Assembly: GCA_910585075.1 (NCBI GenBank)
Contig: CAJUED010000026.1
Location: 1-52,945 of the forward strand
Source of the DNA: an uncultured Lachnospiraceae bacterium
GTDB taxonomy: Bacteria; Bacillota; Clostridia; Lachnospirales; Lachnospiraceae
Length of the DNA stretch: 52,945 nt
Reading direction: 5' to 3'
The notes beneath the pieces are model-generated. The model was not told where the DNA came from. It saw nothing but the letters and a program-made list of their open reading frames with translations, and did not search any database. This document shows positions 17,388-25,978 of this stretch, in pieces. Both the position numbers and the translations under genes were made by a program. Position 1 is the first letter of the stretch, and the number at the start of each line of letters is the position of its first letter.

Positions 17388-18380
17388 AAGTGCTACAATA
17401 AATTTGTAACAGGAGCGGCTAATAAGATATACTAAAAATAATGGAAAGAGGTACTTATTATGCCACACAATTACACACCAGAATTTAAAAAGAAGATTGT
17501 CCGACTCCATGAGGAAGAAGGACGTACCTACAAAAGCATCAAAGAAGAATACGGCATATCCAAAGCCAGCATCTCCAAATAGTGCAGTGAATTCAGCAAA
17601 GAATGCCAGAAAAATCCCAGACAGGCCCTGATGCTCCAAACAAAATGAAGCTTATGAAAGAAGATCGCCGACTCGGGAGGGCGGCATATTATGCCCAAAA
17701 AATAAGGATACTGGAGCAGATAAATGAAATCTATCGTATTCACAACGGAACTCCCGGATACCGCAGCATGAAGGTTTATCCGGAATGCAGGGGTTACAGC
17801 TGCAGCTCCACAACCATCCATAAATATATGAATACTGAGCCAGGCCTGCGTTCCGTGGTACGTCCCAGGAAGCCAGGGAATTTACTTACCTGTTCCTGAA
17901 AAATGAGGATGTACGGTATAAAACTCTGTATGACCGGAGTGTGGCTGCCAGCATTACAGAGCGCTGCATTACCAGCAGCCTGGCAATCCGCATACCAGAA
18001 AGCTTTAGATTCACAATCAGCCATTACAGGGGAACTGTTGCTGCACAGTGACCACGGAAGACAGTATACCTCAAAGGCATTTGCGGAATTCTATGAATCC
18101 GTCCATGTGACACATAGTATGAGTAAAGTCGGATATCCGTATGATAATGCACCATTGGAAAGATATTTCAACACACCGAAAAACGAATGTACCAATCTGT
18201 TTGAATTCCGTACGGAAGAATCCTTATACCAGAAATTGGAGGAATTCGCTTATGTCACATATAACCACGTGCGCCCGCACAGCTATAATGGCTATCGCAC
18301 TCCATATCAGGCACGGACAGCAGTGCAAGAAGGCGGAGCAGGTTCCAGAATACTTCTGACTTTTGTCTTCTTAAATAAAA
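17388..18380 (+). mobile_element. Decayed IS3-family (IS150-like) element
   Basis: OrfA starts at 17460 (MPHNYTPEFKKKIVRLHEEE) with an HTH. It is stopped early by TAG at 17581-17583, where TGG (Trp) is expected. From 17603 the remains of orfA run straight into the HTH_21 part of orfB (RIHNGTPGYRSMKVYPE, TIHKYMNTEPGLRSVVR). A piece with EFTYLFLKNEDVRYKT, the region of the first catalytic Asp, is in a third frame. From about 18030 the second half of the DDE domain is readable: LLHSDHGRQYTSKAF and LERYFNTPKNECTNLFEF. At least two frameshifts, one nonsense codon and an internal deletion make it inactive. The ends are approximate; I could not find clear terminal inverted repeats. Confidence 0.85.
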
Positions 18381-18448
18381 AAATCTCCTTATAGATTATT
18401 TGGCGATACTGCATCAGCAGTTCTCCAAGAACAACTATAAGGAGATTT
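18381..18448. repeat. 14-bp inverted repeat with 40-bp spacer
   Basis: AAATCTCCTTATAG at 18381-18394 is repeated inverted as CTATAAGGAGATTT at 18435-18448. It sits at the right edge of the IS3 remnant. It could be an element end or a hairpin; the right arm also supplies AAGGAG in front of a short GTG-started frame. Confidence 0.6.
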
Positions 18449-18451
18449 ATA

Positions 18452-18565
18452 GTGAAATCAAATATGTATGCTTTCACAAGATGTTGCGGTGGCTCTGATG
18501 GTGGAAATTACCATTTCCCGGTGGCTCCCAAGGGGGATAATATTCACTTGGCCTTCCTAGACAAG
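18452..18565 (+). other. Possible remnant reading frame between IS debris and the sugar operon
   Basis: A GTG at 18452 behind TATAAGGAG opens a frame MKSNMYAFTRCCGGSDGGNY continuing to LAFLD. It then runs antisense into the end of the next gene, so its stop is accidental. It may be the 5' stub of a lost gene. I cannot name it. Confidence 0.3.
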
Positions 18566-19405
18566 TTATTCTCCAATTTTCTTTTTCAGCCATTCCACCG
18601 TCTGGCGCATAGCTTCTTCCGGCATACGCTCATAGGGTGACATCAATTCCATTGAAAAATAGCCCTTATATCCATATTCATCCAACCGTTTCATAATATA
18701 ATCCATATCTAGAACCCCCGTTCCCGGAATTACATGCGCAGAAAGACCTTCATACTGTGCATCGCTGAAATGGATATGATAGACCTCACCTTTCAGATTC
18801 TCCAATGCATCATCAATGCTCTCATTGCACACACCCAGACAATAGAGATCAATCATTCCATGCAAATTGGGTGAATTAACATCTTTAAGCATTTGTTTAA
18901 TACGTCCTGTGTTTGTCAATACCGTCAACAATGAATCCGCTGCCTCGATAGTTAACTCAATTCCATATCCATGAGCTATATTGGAAAGATATGAAAGGGA
19001 ATCCACAGAATATTTCCATGCTTCTTCATAATTACGATCCAGCATATTCCATCCTGCAAAAAACTGTACTGTCGGGCTTTCCAACTCACTTGCAAACTGC
19101 AGACTCTTTACATAGTATTCGATACTGCGCTGGCGGCAGTACGCATTCGGTGATGCGATGTTAATCGCATATTTTACCTGTTCCGGGCACCAGTTAATTA
19201 CATGCATTCCACGATCCCTCAGCTGACGCTTCAGGGCATTAACCTGTGCAAGGCCGTTATCATCTACATTAAAATGCGGATCATTGGCATAGAACTCAAT
19301 AGGACCTCCGCCAAGTTTCTCCAAAGAATCCAATGCATATTCGAGAGAATATCTCGAATATGGGAAATTTGACATTGCAATCTGATTTATATTTAAATTT
19401 TTCAC
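18566..19405 (-). CDS. Sugar (phosphate) isomerase/epimerase, TIM-barrel, FrlC/DTE-like
   Basis: This 279-aa protein starts at a GTG behind GAAGG. It is an AP-endonuclease-2-type TIM barrel. Likely metal ligands are Glu in ELTIEAAD, Asp in HGMIDLYCLG, His in VYHIHFSDAQ and Glu in GYFSMELMSP. The end (HVIPGTGVLDMDYIMKRLDE, then YGYKGYFSMEL) resembles fructoselysine 3-epimerase FrlC and ketose 3-epimerases. It is the last gene of the ABC sugar transporter operon, 60 bp after a permease, so it probably acts on the imported sugar. The substrate cannot be read from sequence. IolE- or hydroxypyruvate isomerase-like activity is an alternative. Confidence 0.8.
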   Translation of the reverse strand: MKNLNINQIAMSNFPYSRYSLEYALDSLEKLGGGPIEFYANDPHFNVDDNGLAQVNALKRQLRDRGMHVINWCPEQVKYAINIASPNAYCRQRSIEYYVKSLQFASELESPTVQFFAGWNMLDRNYEEAWKYSVDSLSYLSNIAHGYGIELTIEAADSLLTVLTNTGRIKQMLKDVNSPNLHGMIDLYCLGVCNESIDDALENLKGEVYHIHFSDAQYEGLSAHVIPGTGVLDMDYIMKRLDEYGYKGYFSMELMSPYERMPEEAMRQTVEWLKKKIGE

Positions 19406-19465
19406 TTTATTACCTTCTTTCTTTAAATTAGGCCAGCTTCTTTTGTTTCACAACAGCATCACCCA

Positions 19466-20473
19466 TCATCTCTTTGTTACATGACGATTATCCAAAATAT
19501 AGTTAAGTATCAACATGGTCAGCAACAATGCTCCCCACACAATGTCTCTATAAAAAGTACTTAAATTCTGGAACATATTCATAAGCGTTGCAACCATCTG
19601 AAGCACAATTGTCGCCAAAGCAATACCTAACACATTCCCCTTTCCACCATTAGGGTCTGTTCCTCCAAATACACAAATCAAAATCGAAAACATAATATAA
19701 CTTGTTCCGTAATCCGGTTTTGCTGAACTCATACGCATTGTACTGATAATTCCGGAAATGGCCGCCAGCAAACCTGATATAGCATAAACCTTCGTTAAAT
19801 CTCTGTTGTTACGAACACCCGAAAAGAAAGCAGCTTTAGAATTACTGCCGATCAGCAGCGTACGCAGGCCAAAGGAAGTTTTACTTATAATAATATACAT
19901 CACAAATGTGCATAAAATAAATACCAGAAAGTTTAATGGAAAAATCCATATCTTAATACCAGCAAGTTTTGTAAATGCAGTCGGGACACCCGTAATTGCC
20001 TGACCATTTGTAATCACTGTACTGATTCCCAAGATAAGCTGTCCGCTTCCAAGTGTTGCCAGCATAGCAGGCACTCTAAGTTTTCCAATTAAAATACCAT
20101 TCAAAGCACCGCACGCACATCCAATTATTAAAACAAAAACCGTAAAAACCCCAATCATTAATGCCGTCGAACCGTTAAAATCACTGTTTCCGATGGTTTT
20201 TGATAACATGGTTCCCATAATTATTCCGCATAAATTCGCAATATAAACTACCGAAAGATCAATTCCACCACTAAGCATACAGATAAACACCGCCAACGCC
20301 AGAATACCATATTCCGAAAGTTGCTTTGCAATAGAAGTGAAATTCCCCGCTGTCAAAAATTTCCCCGGCATAAGCAATGCTCCAAGTATGACAACGACAA
20401 GCATTAAAATACCAATGCGGAAGATCGGACTGTTCATTGTTTTCTTGAAATCAATTCTTGATTTTTCAACCAT
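19466..20473 (-). CDS. Sugar ABC transporter permease 2 (RbsC-like)
   Basis: This is a 335-aa integral membrane protein of the BPD_transp_2 family used by RbsABC/MglABC-type importers. It has about eight to ten hydrophobic segments, the early LSGGIDLSVVYIANLCGI motif (about residues 64-81) and GALNGILIGKLRVPAMLATLGS, as in ribose and AI-2 permeases. It is 24 bp downstream of a second, different permease gene, so the channel is probably a heterodimer. Confidence 0.88.
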   Translation of the reverse strand: MVEKSRIDFKKTMNSPIFRIGILMLVVVILGALLMPGKFLTAGNFTSIAKQLSEYGILALAVFICMLSGGIDLSVVYIANLCGIIMGTMLSKTIGNSDFNGSTALMIGVFTVFVLIIGCACGALNGILIGKLRVPAMLATLGSGQLILGISTVITNGQAITGVPTAFTKLAGIKIWIFPLNFLVFILCTFVMYIIISKTSFGLRTLLIGSNSKAAFFSGVRNNRDLTKVYAISGLLAAISGIISTMRMSSAKPDYGTSYIMFSILICVFGGTDPNGGKGNVLGIALATIVLQMVATLMNMFQNLSTFYRDIVWGALLLTMLILNYILDNRHVTKR

Positions 20474-20497
20474 AATTACACATTCCTTTCTTTCAGA

Positions 20498-21499
20498 TTA
20501 ACCGACCTTCTTTATACCATTACGAGTACGCTGGGAATTAATTGCAACAATTGTACCGAGCAAAATAATTGCGCCAGTAAATACGTCCTGATAGTAAAGA
20601 GGAATACCAAGCATCAACAGATTATTTTGAATCATAATCAATAAGACAACACCAATAATTACATTAAATAATCCACCTACACCTGCTCCCGGACGAATCC
20701 CCCCCAATGTACAGGCCGCAATAATAATCATTTCTCCGCCCATCAAGTCAGAAGGAGAAATTGCGCCCACATTACATGTATACATAAAACCTCCAATAGC
20801 AGCAACAGTGCCTCCAAGTGTATATGCCAAAAACGTAATTCTGCCAGTTTTAAAACCCGAACGCTCCGCAGCAACCTTATCCGAACCAATTGCATAAAGT
20901 CCACGTCCAAACAGGGTATACCTCAGCAAGAAAAAGACAATCAGATAAAGCGCAATTACTATCAGAAACTGTACCGGAAGATTTGCTTTCAAACCGCTTT
21001 CGGCATTTGTTGCCGCAAGCAGATTTGCACTTCCAAACTCAGCCATTGTACCATGCAGAATTGTGTTGGAAGCCTTAAGCGGACCATACATAATACCGCT
21101 GAAAATAGAAGAAGTTCCCAATGTAACAATTAATGATGGAAAGTTAAATTTGGCCATAATAAAACCATTAATCATCCCGCAAGCAGCACCGATTGCCATG
21201 CAAACTAAAAATGGCACAATAATACTTCCGCTGTAAGAACCCCGTCCAAAATAATTTGCTGTAATATATGCCGCCAGGCTCGCCAATGCCGGATAGGAAA
21301 CATCTGGTCCTGCACACGTCAGTGAAAGCATTTCCGTAATACCAAACACCAAATAAACCATAGATGCACGCGCCAAATTAATCATCCCGGTATTACTGAA
21401 AAACTGACCTGATACCGTCTCAACAGCAATACCAAACAAAAGGGCTATGAAGATGACATAGGTTTCTGTTCGATTAAAAATTTTTTTAATATTTAACAT
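20498..21499 (-). CDS. Sugar ABC transporter permease 1 (RbsC-like)
   Basis: This 333-aa membrane protein is of the same family as its neighbour but clearly diverged. The usual LSGGIDLS motif is replaced by SLTCAGPDVSYPALASLAAY (about residues 59-78), while GMINGFIMAKFNFPSLIVTL is conserved. A later EMIIIAACTLGGIRPGAGVGG loop matches the family. The changed first motif, with Ala-Gly-Pro-Asp in place of Gly-Gly-Ile-Asp, suggests the heterodimer halves have specialised. Confidence 0.87.
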   Translation of the reverse strand: MLNIKKIFNRTETYVIFIALLFGIAVETVSGQFFSNTGMINLARASMVYLVFGITEMLSLTCAGPDVSYPALASLAAYITANYFGRGSYSGSIIVPFLVCMAIGAACGMINGFIMAKFNFPSLIVTLGTSSIFSGIMYGPLKASNTILHGTMAEFGSANLLAATNAESGLKANLPVQFLIVIALYLIVFFLLRYTLFGRGLYAIGSDKVAAERSGFKTGRITFLAYTLGGTVAAIGGFMYTCNVGAISPSDLMGGEMIIIAACTLGGIRPGAGVGGLFNVIIGVVLLIMIQNNLLMLGIPLYYQDVFTGAIILLGTIVAINSQRTRNGIKKVG

Positions 21500-21519
21500 C
21501 TTTTCTCATCCCTCTTCTT

Positions 21520-23007
21520 TCAAATTGAAGCCTCAACCAACGCCTGTTCCGTAACTTCATCTCCGCACAGGAGTGCATTAATTCTTCCTCCTTTCATAAC
21601 GGCAACCCGATTACACAATTTCTTAATCTCAAGAATATCGTCAGATGCAATAATAATCGACATTCCCTGTGATGCGTATCGATTCAAAAGATCATAAATA
21701 TCCTGTTTTGCACCAATGTCCACGCCCACAGTAGGACCGTTTAAAATAAGGATTGACGGATTGCAGGCAAGCCATTTTGCCAGCACTACCTTCTGCTGAT
21801 TACCACCGGAAAGCTTTTGTGCCAGATTATCCCTTTTCCCCGGTGCAATCGAAAGTGTCTCAATCCATTGCGTTGTTTCCTCTCCTGCCGCTTTTTTATT
21901 GTAAAAACCTGCTCTAGAGCTTAATTGCGGCAAATGAGTAATTGCTACATTCTCCACAAGCTCTTGCCCCAAAAAGAGCCCTTCTGTAAGCCTGTCTTCC
22001 GGAACATAACCTATCTTAAGCTCCTTTGCCTTTGTCACACTCGAAATATTGACCGGTTCACCTTCCATAAATATCTCGCCTTTTTTTATATCTGCCATAC
22101 CAAACAATGTCATTGCAAGTTCTGTCCGGCCTGACCCCAGCTGTCCCGCTATGCCAAAAATTTCTCCCTTATAAAGTTGAATATTTACATCTTCAAAGGC
22201 TCCTTCAACCGTCAGATTTTTTGTTTCTAACACAATCCGGGTTGAATCTCCCTTCAAGGGTTTTGTCTGACTCAACTGGATTTCCCTCCCTGTCATATAG
22301 TAGGAAAAACGTTCTTCGTTAATTTCAGATGCTTTGCAGGAAATTACATTCATACCATTTCTGAAAAAGGTAATGGAATCGGAAATCTCAAATACTTCAT
22401 CCAATTTATGTGAAACAAATACAATTGCCACACCTTCCTCCTTCAATTGGTGAATAACTTCAAACAAGCAATTAACTTCATTACGTGTCAACGATGCTGT
22501 TGCTTCATCCATGATAATAACTTTTGCCTCGTGGACAAGCGCACGGGCTATAGCAATCATCTGTTTATCAGCAACTGATAAATCCGCAACCTTTGCCTTC
22601 ATATCTACTTTAAGATTGATTTTTTCTGCCGCCCTTTGAGCTGTTTCCCGCATACGCTTGTAACTAACCATTTTACCACCACGGGCCACTTCTGCATTGA
22701 TAGATAAATTCTCCATTACTGAAAGATTGGGAAATAATGAAAAATCCTGATAAATAACTTGAATACCATGATTAATAGATTCTGAAGGTGTCATTTCTGA
22801 ATACTCATTCCCGTCAACACAAATTTTCCCAGAATCTGGTTTGTAGTACCCCGAAATTATTTTAATCAGTGTTGATTTTCCTGAACCGTTTTCCCCTGAC
22901 AGGCAGTGAACTTCACCAGCTCGAATCTGCATAGAGACATCCTTCAGAGCATGTACCCCGCCGAATGATTTACTAATATGTTCAACCGACAAGACCCCAG
23001 CATTCAT
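21520..23007 (-). CDS. Sugar ABC transporter ATPase with two domains (RbsA/MglA-like)
   Basis: This 495-aa protein contains two tandem ATPase domains. Domain 1 has Walker A GENGSGKST near residue 39, a signature LSVADKQMIAIARAL and Walker B VIIMDEATASLT. Domain 2 has a Lys-less Walker A (GQLGSGRTEL), a good signature LSGGNQQKVVLAKWLA, and a degenerate Walker B: LILNGPTVGVD, where Asp-Glu is replaced by Asn-Gly. Thus only one of the composite sites should hydrolyse ATP well. The start is at 23007, behind AAAGGAGAG. A terminator-like hairpin separates it from the binding-protein gene. Confidence 0.9.
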   Translation of the reverse strand: MNAGVLSVEHISKSFGGVHALKDVSMQIRAGEVHCLSGENGSGKSTLIKIISGYYKPDSGKICVDGNEYSEMTPSESINHGIQVIYQDFSLFPNLSVMENLSINAEVARGGKMVSYKRMRETAQRAAEKINLKVDMKAKVADLSVADKQMIAIARALVHEAKVIIMDEATASLTRNEVNCLFEVIHQLKEEGVAIVFVSHKLDEVFEISDSITFFRNGMNVISCKASEINEERFSYYMTGREIQLSQTKPLKGDSTRIVLETKNLTVEGAFEDVNIQLYKGEIFGIAGQLGSGRTELAMTLFGMADIKKGEIFMEGEPVNISSVTKAKELKIGYVPEDRLTEGLFLGQELVENVAITHLPQLSSRAGFYNKKAAGEETTQWIETLSIAPGKRDNLAQKLSGGNQQKVVLAKWLACNPSILILNGPTVGVDIGAKQDIYDLLNRYASQGMSIIIASDDILEIKKLCNRVAVMKGGRINALLCGDEVTEQALVEASI

Positions 23008-23023
23008 GACGCTCTCCTTTCTT

Positions 23024-23060
23024 TAAAAAACCAGCCATTGGGAGCTTGATTCCCAATGGC
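23024..23060 (-). terminator. Intra-operon terminator/processing hairpin after the binding-protein gene
   Basis: On the minus strand GCCATTGGGA and TCCCAATGGC form a perfect 10-bp stem with a 7-nt loop, followed by TGGTTTTTT. It sits between the binding-protein gene and the ATPase gene. Such hairpins usually let the binding protein be made in excess. Confidence 0.8.
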
Positions 23061-23083
23061 CGAATCATCGCACAATTAGTTAA

Positions 23084-24274
23084 CTAGAAATCGTACTCAT
23101 CCACATTGCTTTCATCAATAATCAGCCAACCACTACCAGTCAATACAAGCTGCTCGTCGTCATAGAAATGCATTTCATCCCAGCCTTCAATGCCAAGATT
23201 CACACCATCAGTAACTTCTTCACCGGACAACACCTTAACCGCCAGAGTTTCCATAGCATAGCATGCTGCTGCAGGATCCCAAGTGCAGATGTAAGATACA
23301 GTACCGGATTTGACCAGTTCTCGTAAATCGTTCGGAGTACCTACACCAATTATACTCACCTGTTCCTCTACTCCAAGTTCTTCAATCGCCTTTGCAACTC
23401 CTGTAGGCTCCAAAGAAGAACTTGTACGGAAGCAAGTAATTTCCGGATATTTGGTCAACAACTCCTTGGCAGTATTGTAAGCGCCTTCATATGTATCATC
23501 AGAAGTTCCATTGGGCCACTCATCATTGAGAAGCTTAATATTAGGACAATTTGCATTTAAATAATTAACAGTTCCTTCTACCCACGCCATATGAGAAGCC
23601 TTGGTTAACTGGCCAACCATTGTTGCGCAGGTTCCTTCTCCGCCTAAACTTTCGTCCACCAGTTCACCCATTTTTGCACCAAAATCTTCATTTACAAATG
23701 CTTCAATATCATACAGAACGTTTTTAGCAATACCATTACCTTCATGTGTAATAACTACAATCCCCTGAGAAAGCGCATCTTCAAACACAGTTTCCATTGC
23801 AGCAGGGTCAATCGGGCAAATACAAATAGCATCTACACCCTGCGCAATCAGATCCTCTACTGTTTGAATCTGAGACGCAACATCCTGCACTGCAGGGCTG
23901 GCTTCAAATGCATTAATTCCAGTATCTTCCACAAATTTCAACGTGCCCTCATTACCACGTACCCACCAAGAAGCGGGACCATACTGAGGTACCAGAGCAA
24001 TCTGCCATTCAGAGGAATCCTTATCTGAAACAAAATCCGCCGGATCCCACAATCTTTCTGTTCCAGCCTCGTTATCTTCAGTCACACCTTCATCCGTATC
24101 CTCCGCAGGTACTTCATCTTCTTCAGATGTCCCATCTTCTTCTACAGGCGCATTATCCTCTACATTCTCTGTCTCTGCAGGCACGGGAGCATCTTTAGCG
24201 CTTTCGTTTCCACATGCCACCAAGCTGAACATCATGCACGTAGCAACTAATAAACTAACTATTTTTTTTAACAT
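23084..24274 (-). CDS. Sugar ABC transporter substrate-binding lipoprotein (RbsB-like)
   Basis: This 396-aa secreted lipoprotein has a signal peptide ending in the lipobox LVAC (Cys about residue 21). A linker of about 50 residues follows, packed with Glu and Asp (for example PVEEDGTSEEDEVPAEDTDE). A Peripla_BP_4 domain comes next, with ALVPQYGPASWWVRG, AQGVDAICICPIDPAAM and GTPNDLRELVKSGTVSYI. It is the first gene of the operon, with promoter and operator-like palindrome about 200 bp upstream. The family (RbsB/LsrB-like) binds monosaccharides or related polyols. The ligand is unknown. Confidence 0.9.
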   Translation of the reverse strand: MLKKIVSLLVATCMMFSLVACGNESAKDAPVPAETENVEDNAPVEEDGTSEEDEVPAEDTDEGVTEDNEAGTERLWDPADFVSDKDSSEWQIALVPQYGPASWWVRGNEGTLKFVEDTGINAFEASPAVQDVASQIQTVEDLIAQGVDAICICPIDPAAMETVFEDALSQGIVVITHEGNGIAKNVLYDIEAFVNEDFGAKMGELVDESLGGEGTCATMVGQLTKASHMAWVEGTVNYLNANCPNIKLLNDEWPNGTSDDTYEGAYNTAKELLTKYPEITCFRTSSSLEPTGVAKAIEELGVEEQVSIIGVGTPNDLRELVKSGTVSYICTWDPAAACYAMETLAVKVLSGEEVTDGVNLGIEGWDEMHFYDDEQLVLTGSGWLIIDESNVDEYDF

Positions 24275-24444
24275 AATATTTTCCCTCTCTTTTTGTTATA
24301 GCGATTGAACTTACTACATTCAAACAGCCTCATTTGGCGCCATATGATAATCTGCTCAACTGTAGCAACGCCAATAATGACTATGCATTATATCTGTCTT
24401 TCTATCATTGGCAGATATATGCAAATTTCACTTTTGTTCATTAT

Positions 24445-24458
24445 TGGAACCGATTCCA
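24445..24458. promoter_or_regulatory. LacI-type operator, transporter-operon side
   Basis: TGGAACCGATTCCA is a near-perfect palindrome just downstream of the leftward -10 box. The same sequence with one changed central base occurs at 24783-24796 beside the regulator's promoter. CACA follows the palindrome (sharing its last two bases) in both copies. Repression by the LacI protein encoded at 24839 is inferred. Confidence 0.75.
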
Positions 24459-24466
24459 CATTCAAA

Positions 24467-24495
24467 AGTATATTCCGGGAGAGATATAAAGTCAA
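24467..24495 (-). promoter_or_regulatory. Promoter of the sugar transporter operon
   Basis: On the minus strand TTGACT (24490-24495), a 17-bp spacer and TATACT (24467-24472). Both hexamers are identical to those of the divergent regulator promoter. The leader is about 190 nt. Confidence 0.75.
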
Positions 24496-24749
24496 TATCA
24501 AAATTAAATAATCAATTATATTTGGTTATTATATACAATTTTTTGTTTGTATATTACGATTTTCATATTGCTTTTTTGTTCAATTTATATATTTGTGAAA
24601 CCGGTACCTATATTGTTAAATCTATTTATCCACTAAATTTAGCATAAAATTATCTCTTTTTTTATTTTTTCGTTCAAAATTAATAAAATACATATATAAA
24701 TTTAGAAAATACACTTTTATGCCAACTAATTAGGTACAAAATTCTTTCC

Positions 24750-24778
24750 TTGACTTTCATTTTTATCTGAACTATACT
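24750..24778 (+). promoter_or_regulatory. Promoter of the LacI-kinase-isomerase genes
   Basis: TTGACT (24750-24755), a 17-bp spacer and TATACT (24773-24778). The operator-like palindrome starts 4 bp after the -10 box, covering the likely start point. Confidence 0.78.
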
Positions 24779-24782
24779 GGAA

Positions 24783-24796
24783 TGGAACTGATTCCA
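24783..24796. promoter_or_regulatory. LacI-type operator, regulator side
   Basis: TGGAACTGATTCCA differs in one central base from the copy at 24445-24458. It would block transcription start of the regulator gene, giving autoregulation. Confidence 0.75.
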
Positions 24797-24838
24797 CAAA
24801 TATAGTTTCATAAAATTACACAAATGGGGAGAGCAAAT

Positions 24839-25849
24839 ATGAGTCAGCTTACTATATCAGATATTGCAAAAAAAGCCGGGGTATCAAGAACCACTGTCTC
24901 TCGTGTACTTAATAATTCTCCAAGCGTAAATAAGGCCACTCGCGAAAATGTTTTGTCCATCATAAAGGCAAATGATTATTCTCCTTCTGCTGCCGCCCGC
25001 TCTTTATCAAAGCAGGTAAGCGACACAATAGGTGTCATTGTTCCGGAAATAGATAATCCCTTTTTTGGAGAAATGTTACGTGGTATTATTGAGGTCATGG
25101 ATCAACACGGCTTAACCATGATGTGTTGTAATACAGATGACACTATTACAAAAGATTTAAATTCCTTAGATTTAATGAAAAACCACCGTGTACGTGGGCT
25201 TATATATACACCAGCCACGGATTATAGTAATTCCAAAGAAAAAAATACTCTACTAAAGGTCTTACGTTCTTTAAATATACCTTTAGTTCAAGTTGACCGT
25301 CAAGTAAACGGTATTGATGCCGATCAAATTTTATTCCGGGATACTGAGGGAATCTATGAAGCAACCAAAAAATTAATCAAAGCCGGGCATCGCAAAATCG
25401 CGATTATTAATGCTCATCAGGAACAATATTTAGCCAGAGTACGTCAAGAAGGATTCGTCAAAGCTATGTCAGAAGCAGGCCTGCCTATTAAAGATGAATA
25501 TCAATTTTTTGGAGATTTCCGTATAGCAAAAGCCTATGAATTATCCCAGAAAATGTTAGCAATGCCAAATCGGCCTACTGCTGTCATCACTTGTAATAAT
25601 AATACTACTATTGGTTTATTAAAGGCATTGCACGAACGTAATGAGTCAATACCAGAGGATATTGCCTGTATAGGCCTAGACGAAATTAAATCCTTAAACT
25701 ATGCTGGCGCAAACTTAAACTTTATCCAAAGAAATGCCCATGCTATGGGAAAAAAAGCTATGGAAATTTTAATTAGCCGTATTGCTTTTCCTGAAAAGCC
25801 AAAGCAAATCATTTATCTTGATACCCCACTTGTAATACATAGTCTTTAA
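24839..25849 (+). CDS. LacI-family transcriptional regulator
   Basis: The start MSQLTISDIAKKAGVSRTTV is chosen because GGGGAG lies between this ATG and an upstream ATG at 24824. Residues 4-60 form the LacI helix-turn-helix and hinge helix (TVSRVLNNSPSVNKATRENV, SPSAAARSLSKQ). The rest is a periplasmic-binding-like sensor domain starting IGVIVPEIDNPFFGEMLRG. It is divergent from the sugar transporter operon and upstream of the kinase and isomerase genes. It probably represses both units through the twin TGGAAC-NGATTCCA sites until the sugar or its phosphate binds. Confidence 0.92.
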   Translation: MSQLTISDIAKKAGVSRTTVSRVLNNSPSVNKATRENVLSIIKANDYSPSAAARSLSKQVSDTIGVIVPEIDNPFFGEMLRGIIEVMDQHGLTMMCCNTDDTITKDLNSLDLMKNHRVRGLIYTPATDYSNSKEKNTLLKVLRSLNIPLVQVDRQVNGIDADQILFRDTEGIYEATKKLIKAGHRKIAIINAHQEQYLARVRQEGFVKAMSEAGLPIKDEYQFFGDFRIAKAYELSQKMLAMPNRPTAVITCNNNTTIGLLKALHERNESIPEDIACIGLDEIKSLNYAGANLNFIQRNAHAMGKKAMEILISRIAFPEKPKQIIYLDTPLVIHSL

Positions 25850-25978
25850 AGGCTAAAGTATGCCTGTAGCAATTTCTACAGGCAGCTTTCTCGCTACATA
25901 CAAAACCGGCGCATTATGATACACTTTGAATTACCATTACTGGAAAATGTAAAATTTAAAGAAAGTCAAGGAAAATTT

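Noticed and set aside
18452..18640. 62-codon plus-strand frame behind AAGGAG.
   Set aside because: Its last third is antisense to the end of the epimerase-like gene, so as a whole gene it is not credible; only its first part is listed as a possible remnant.
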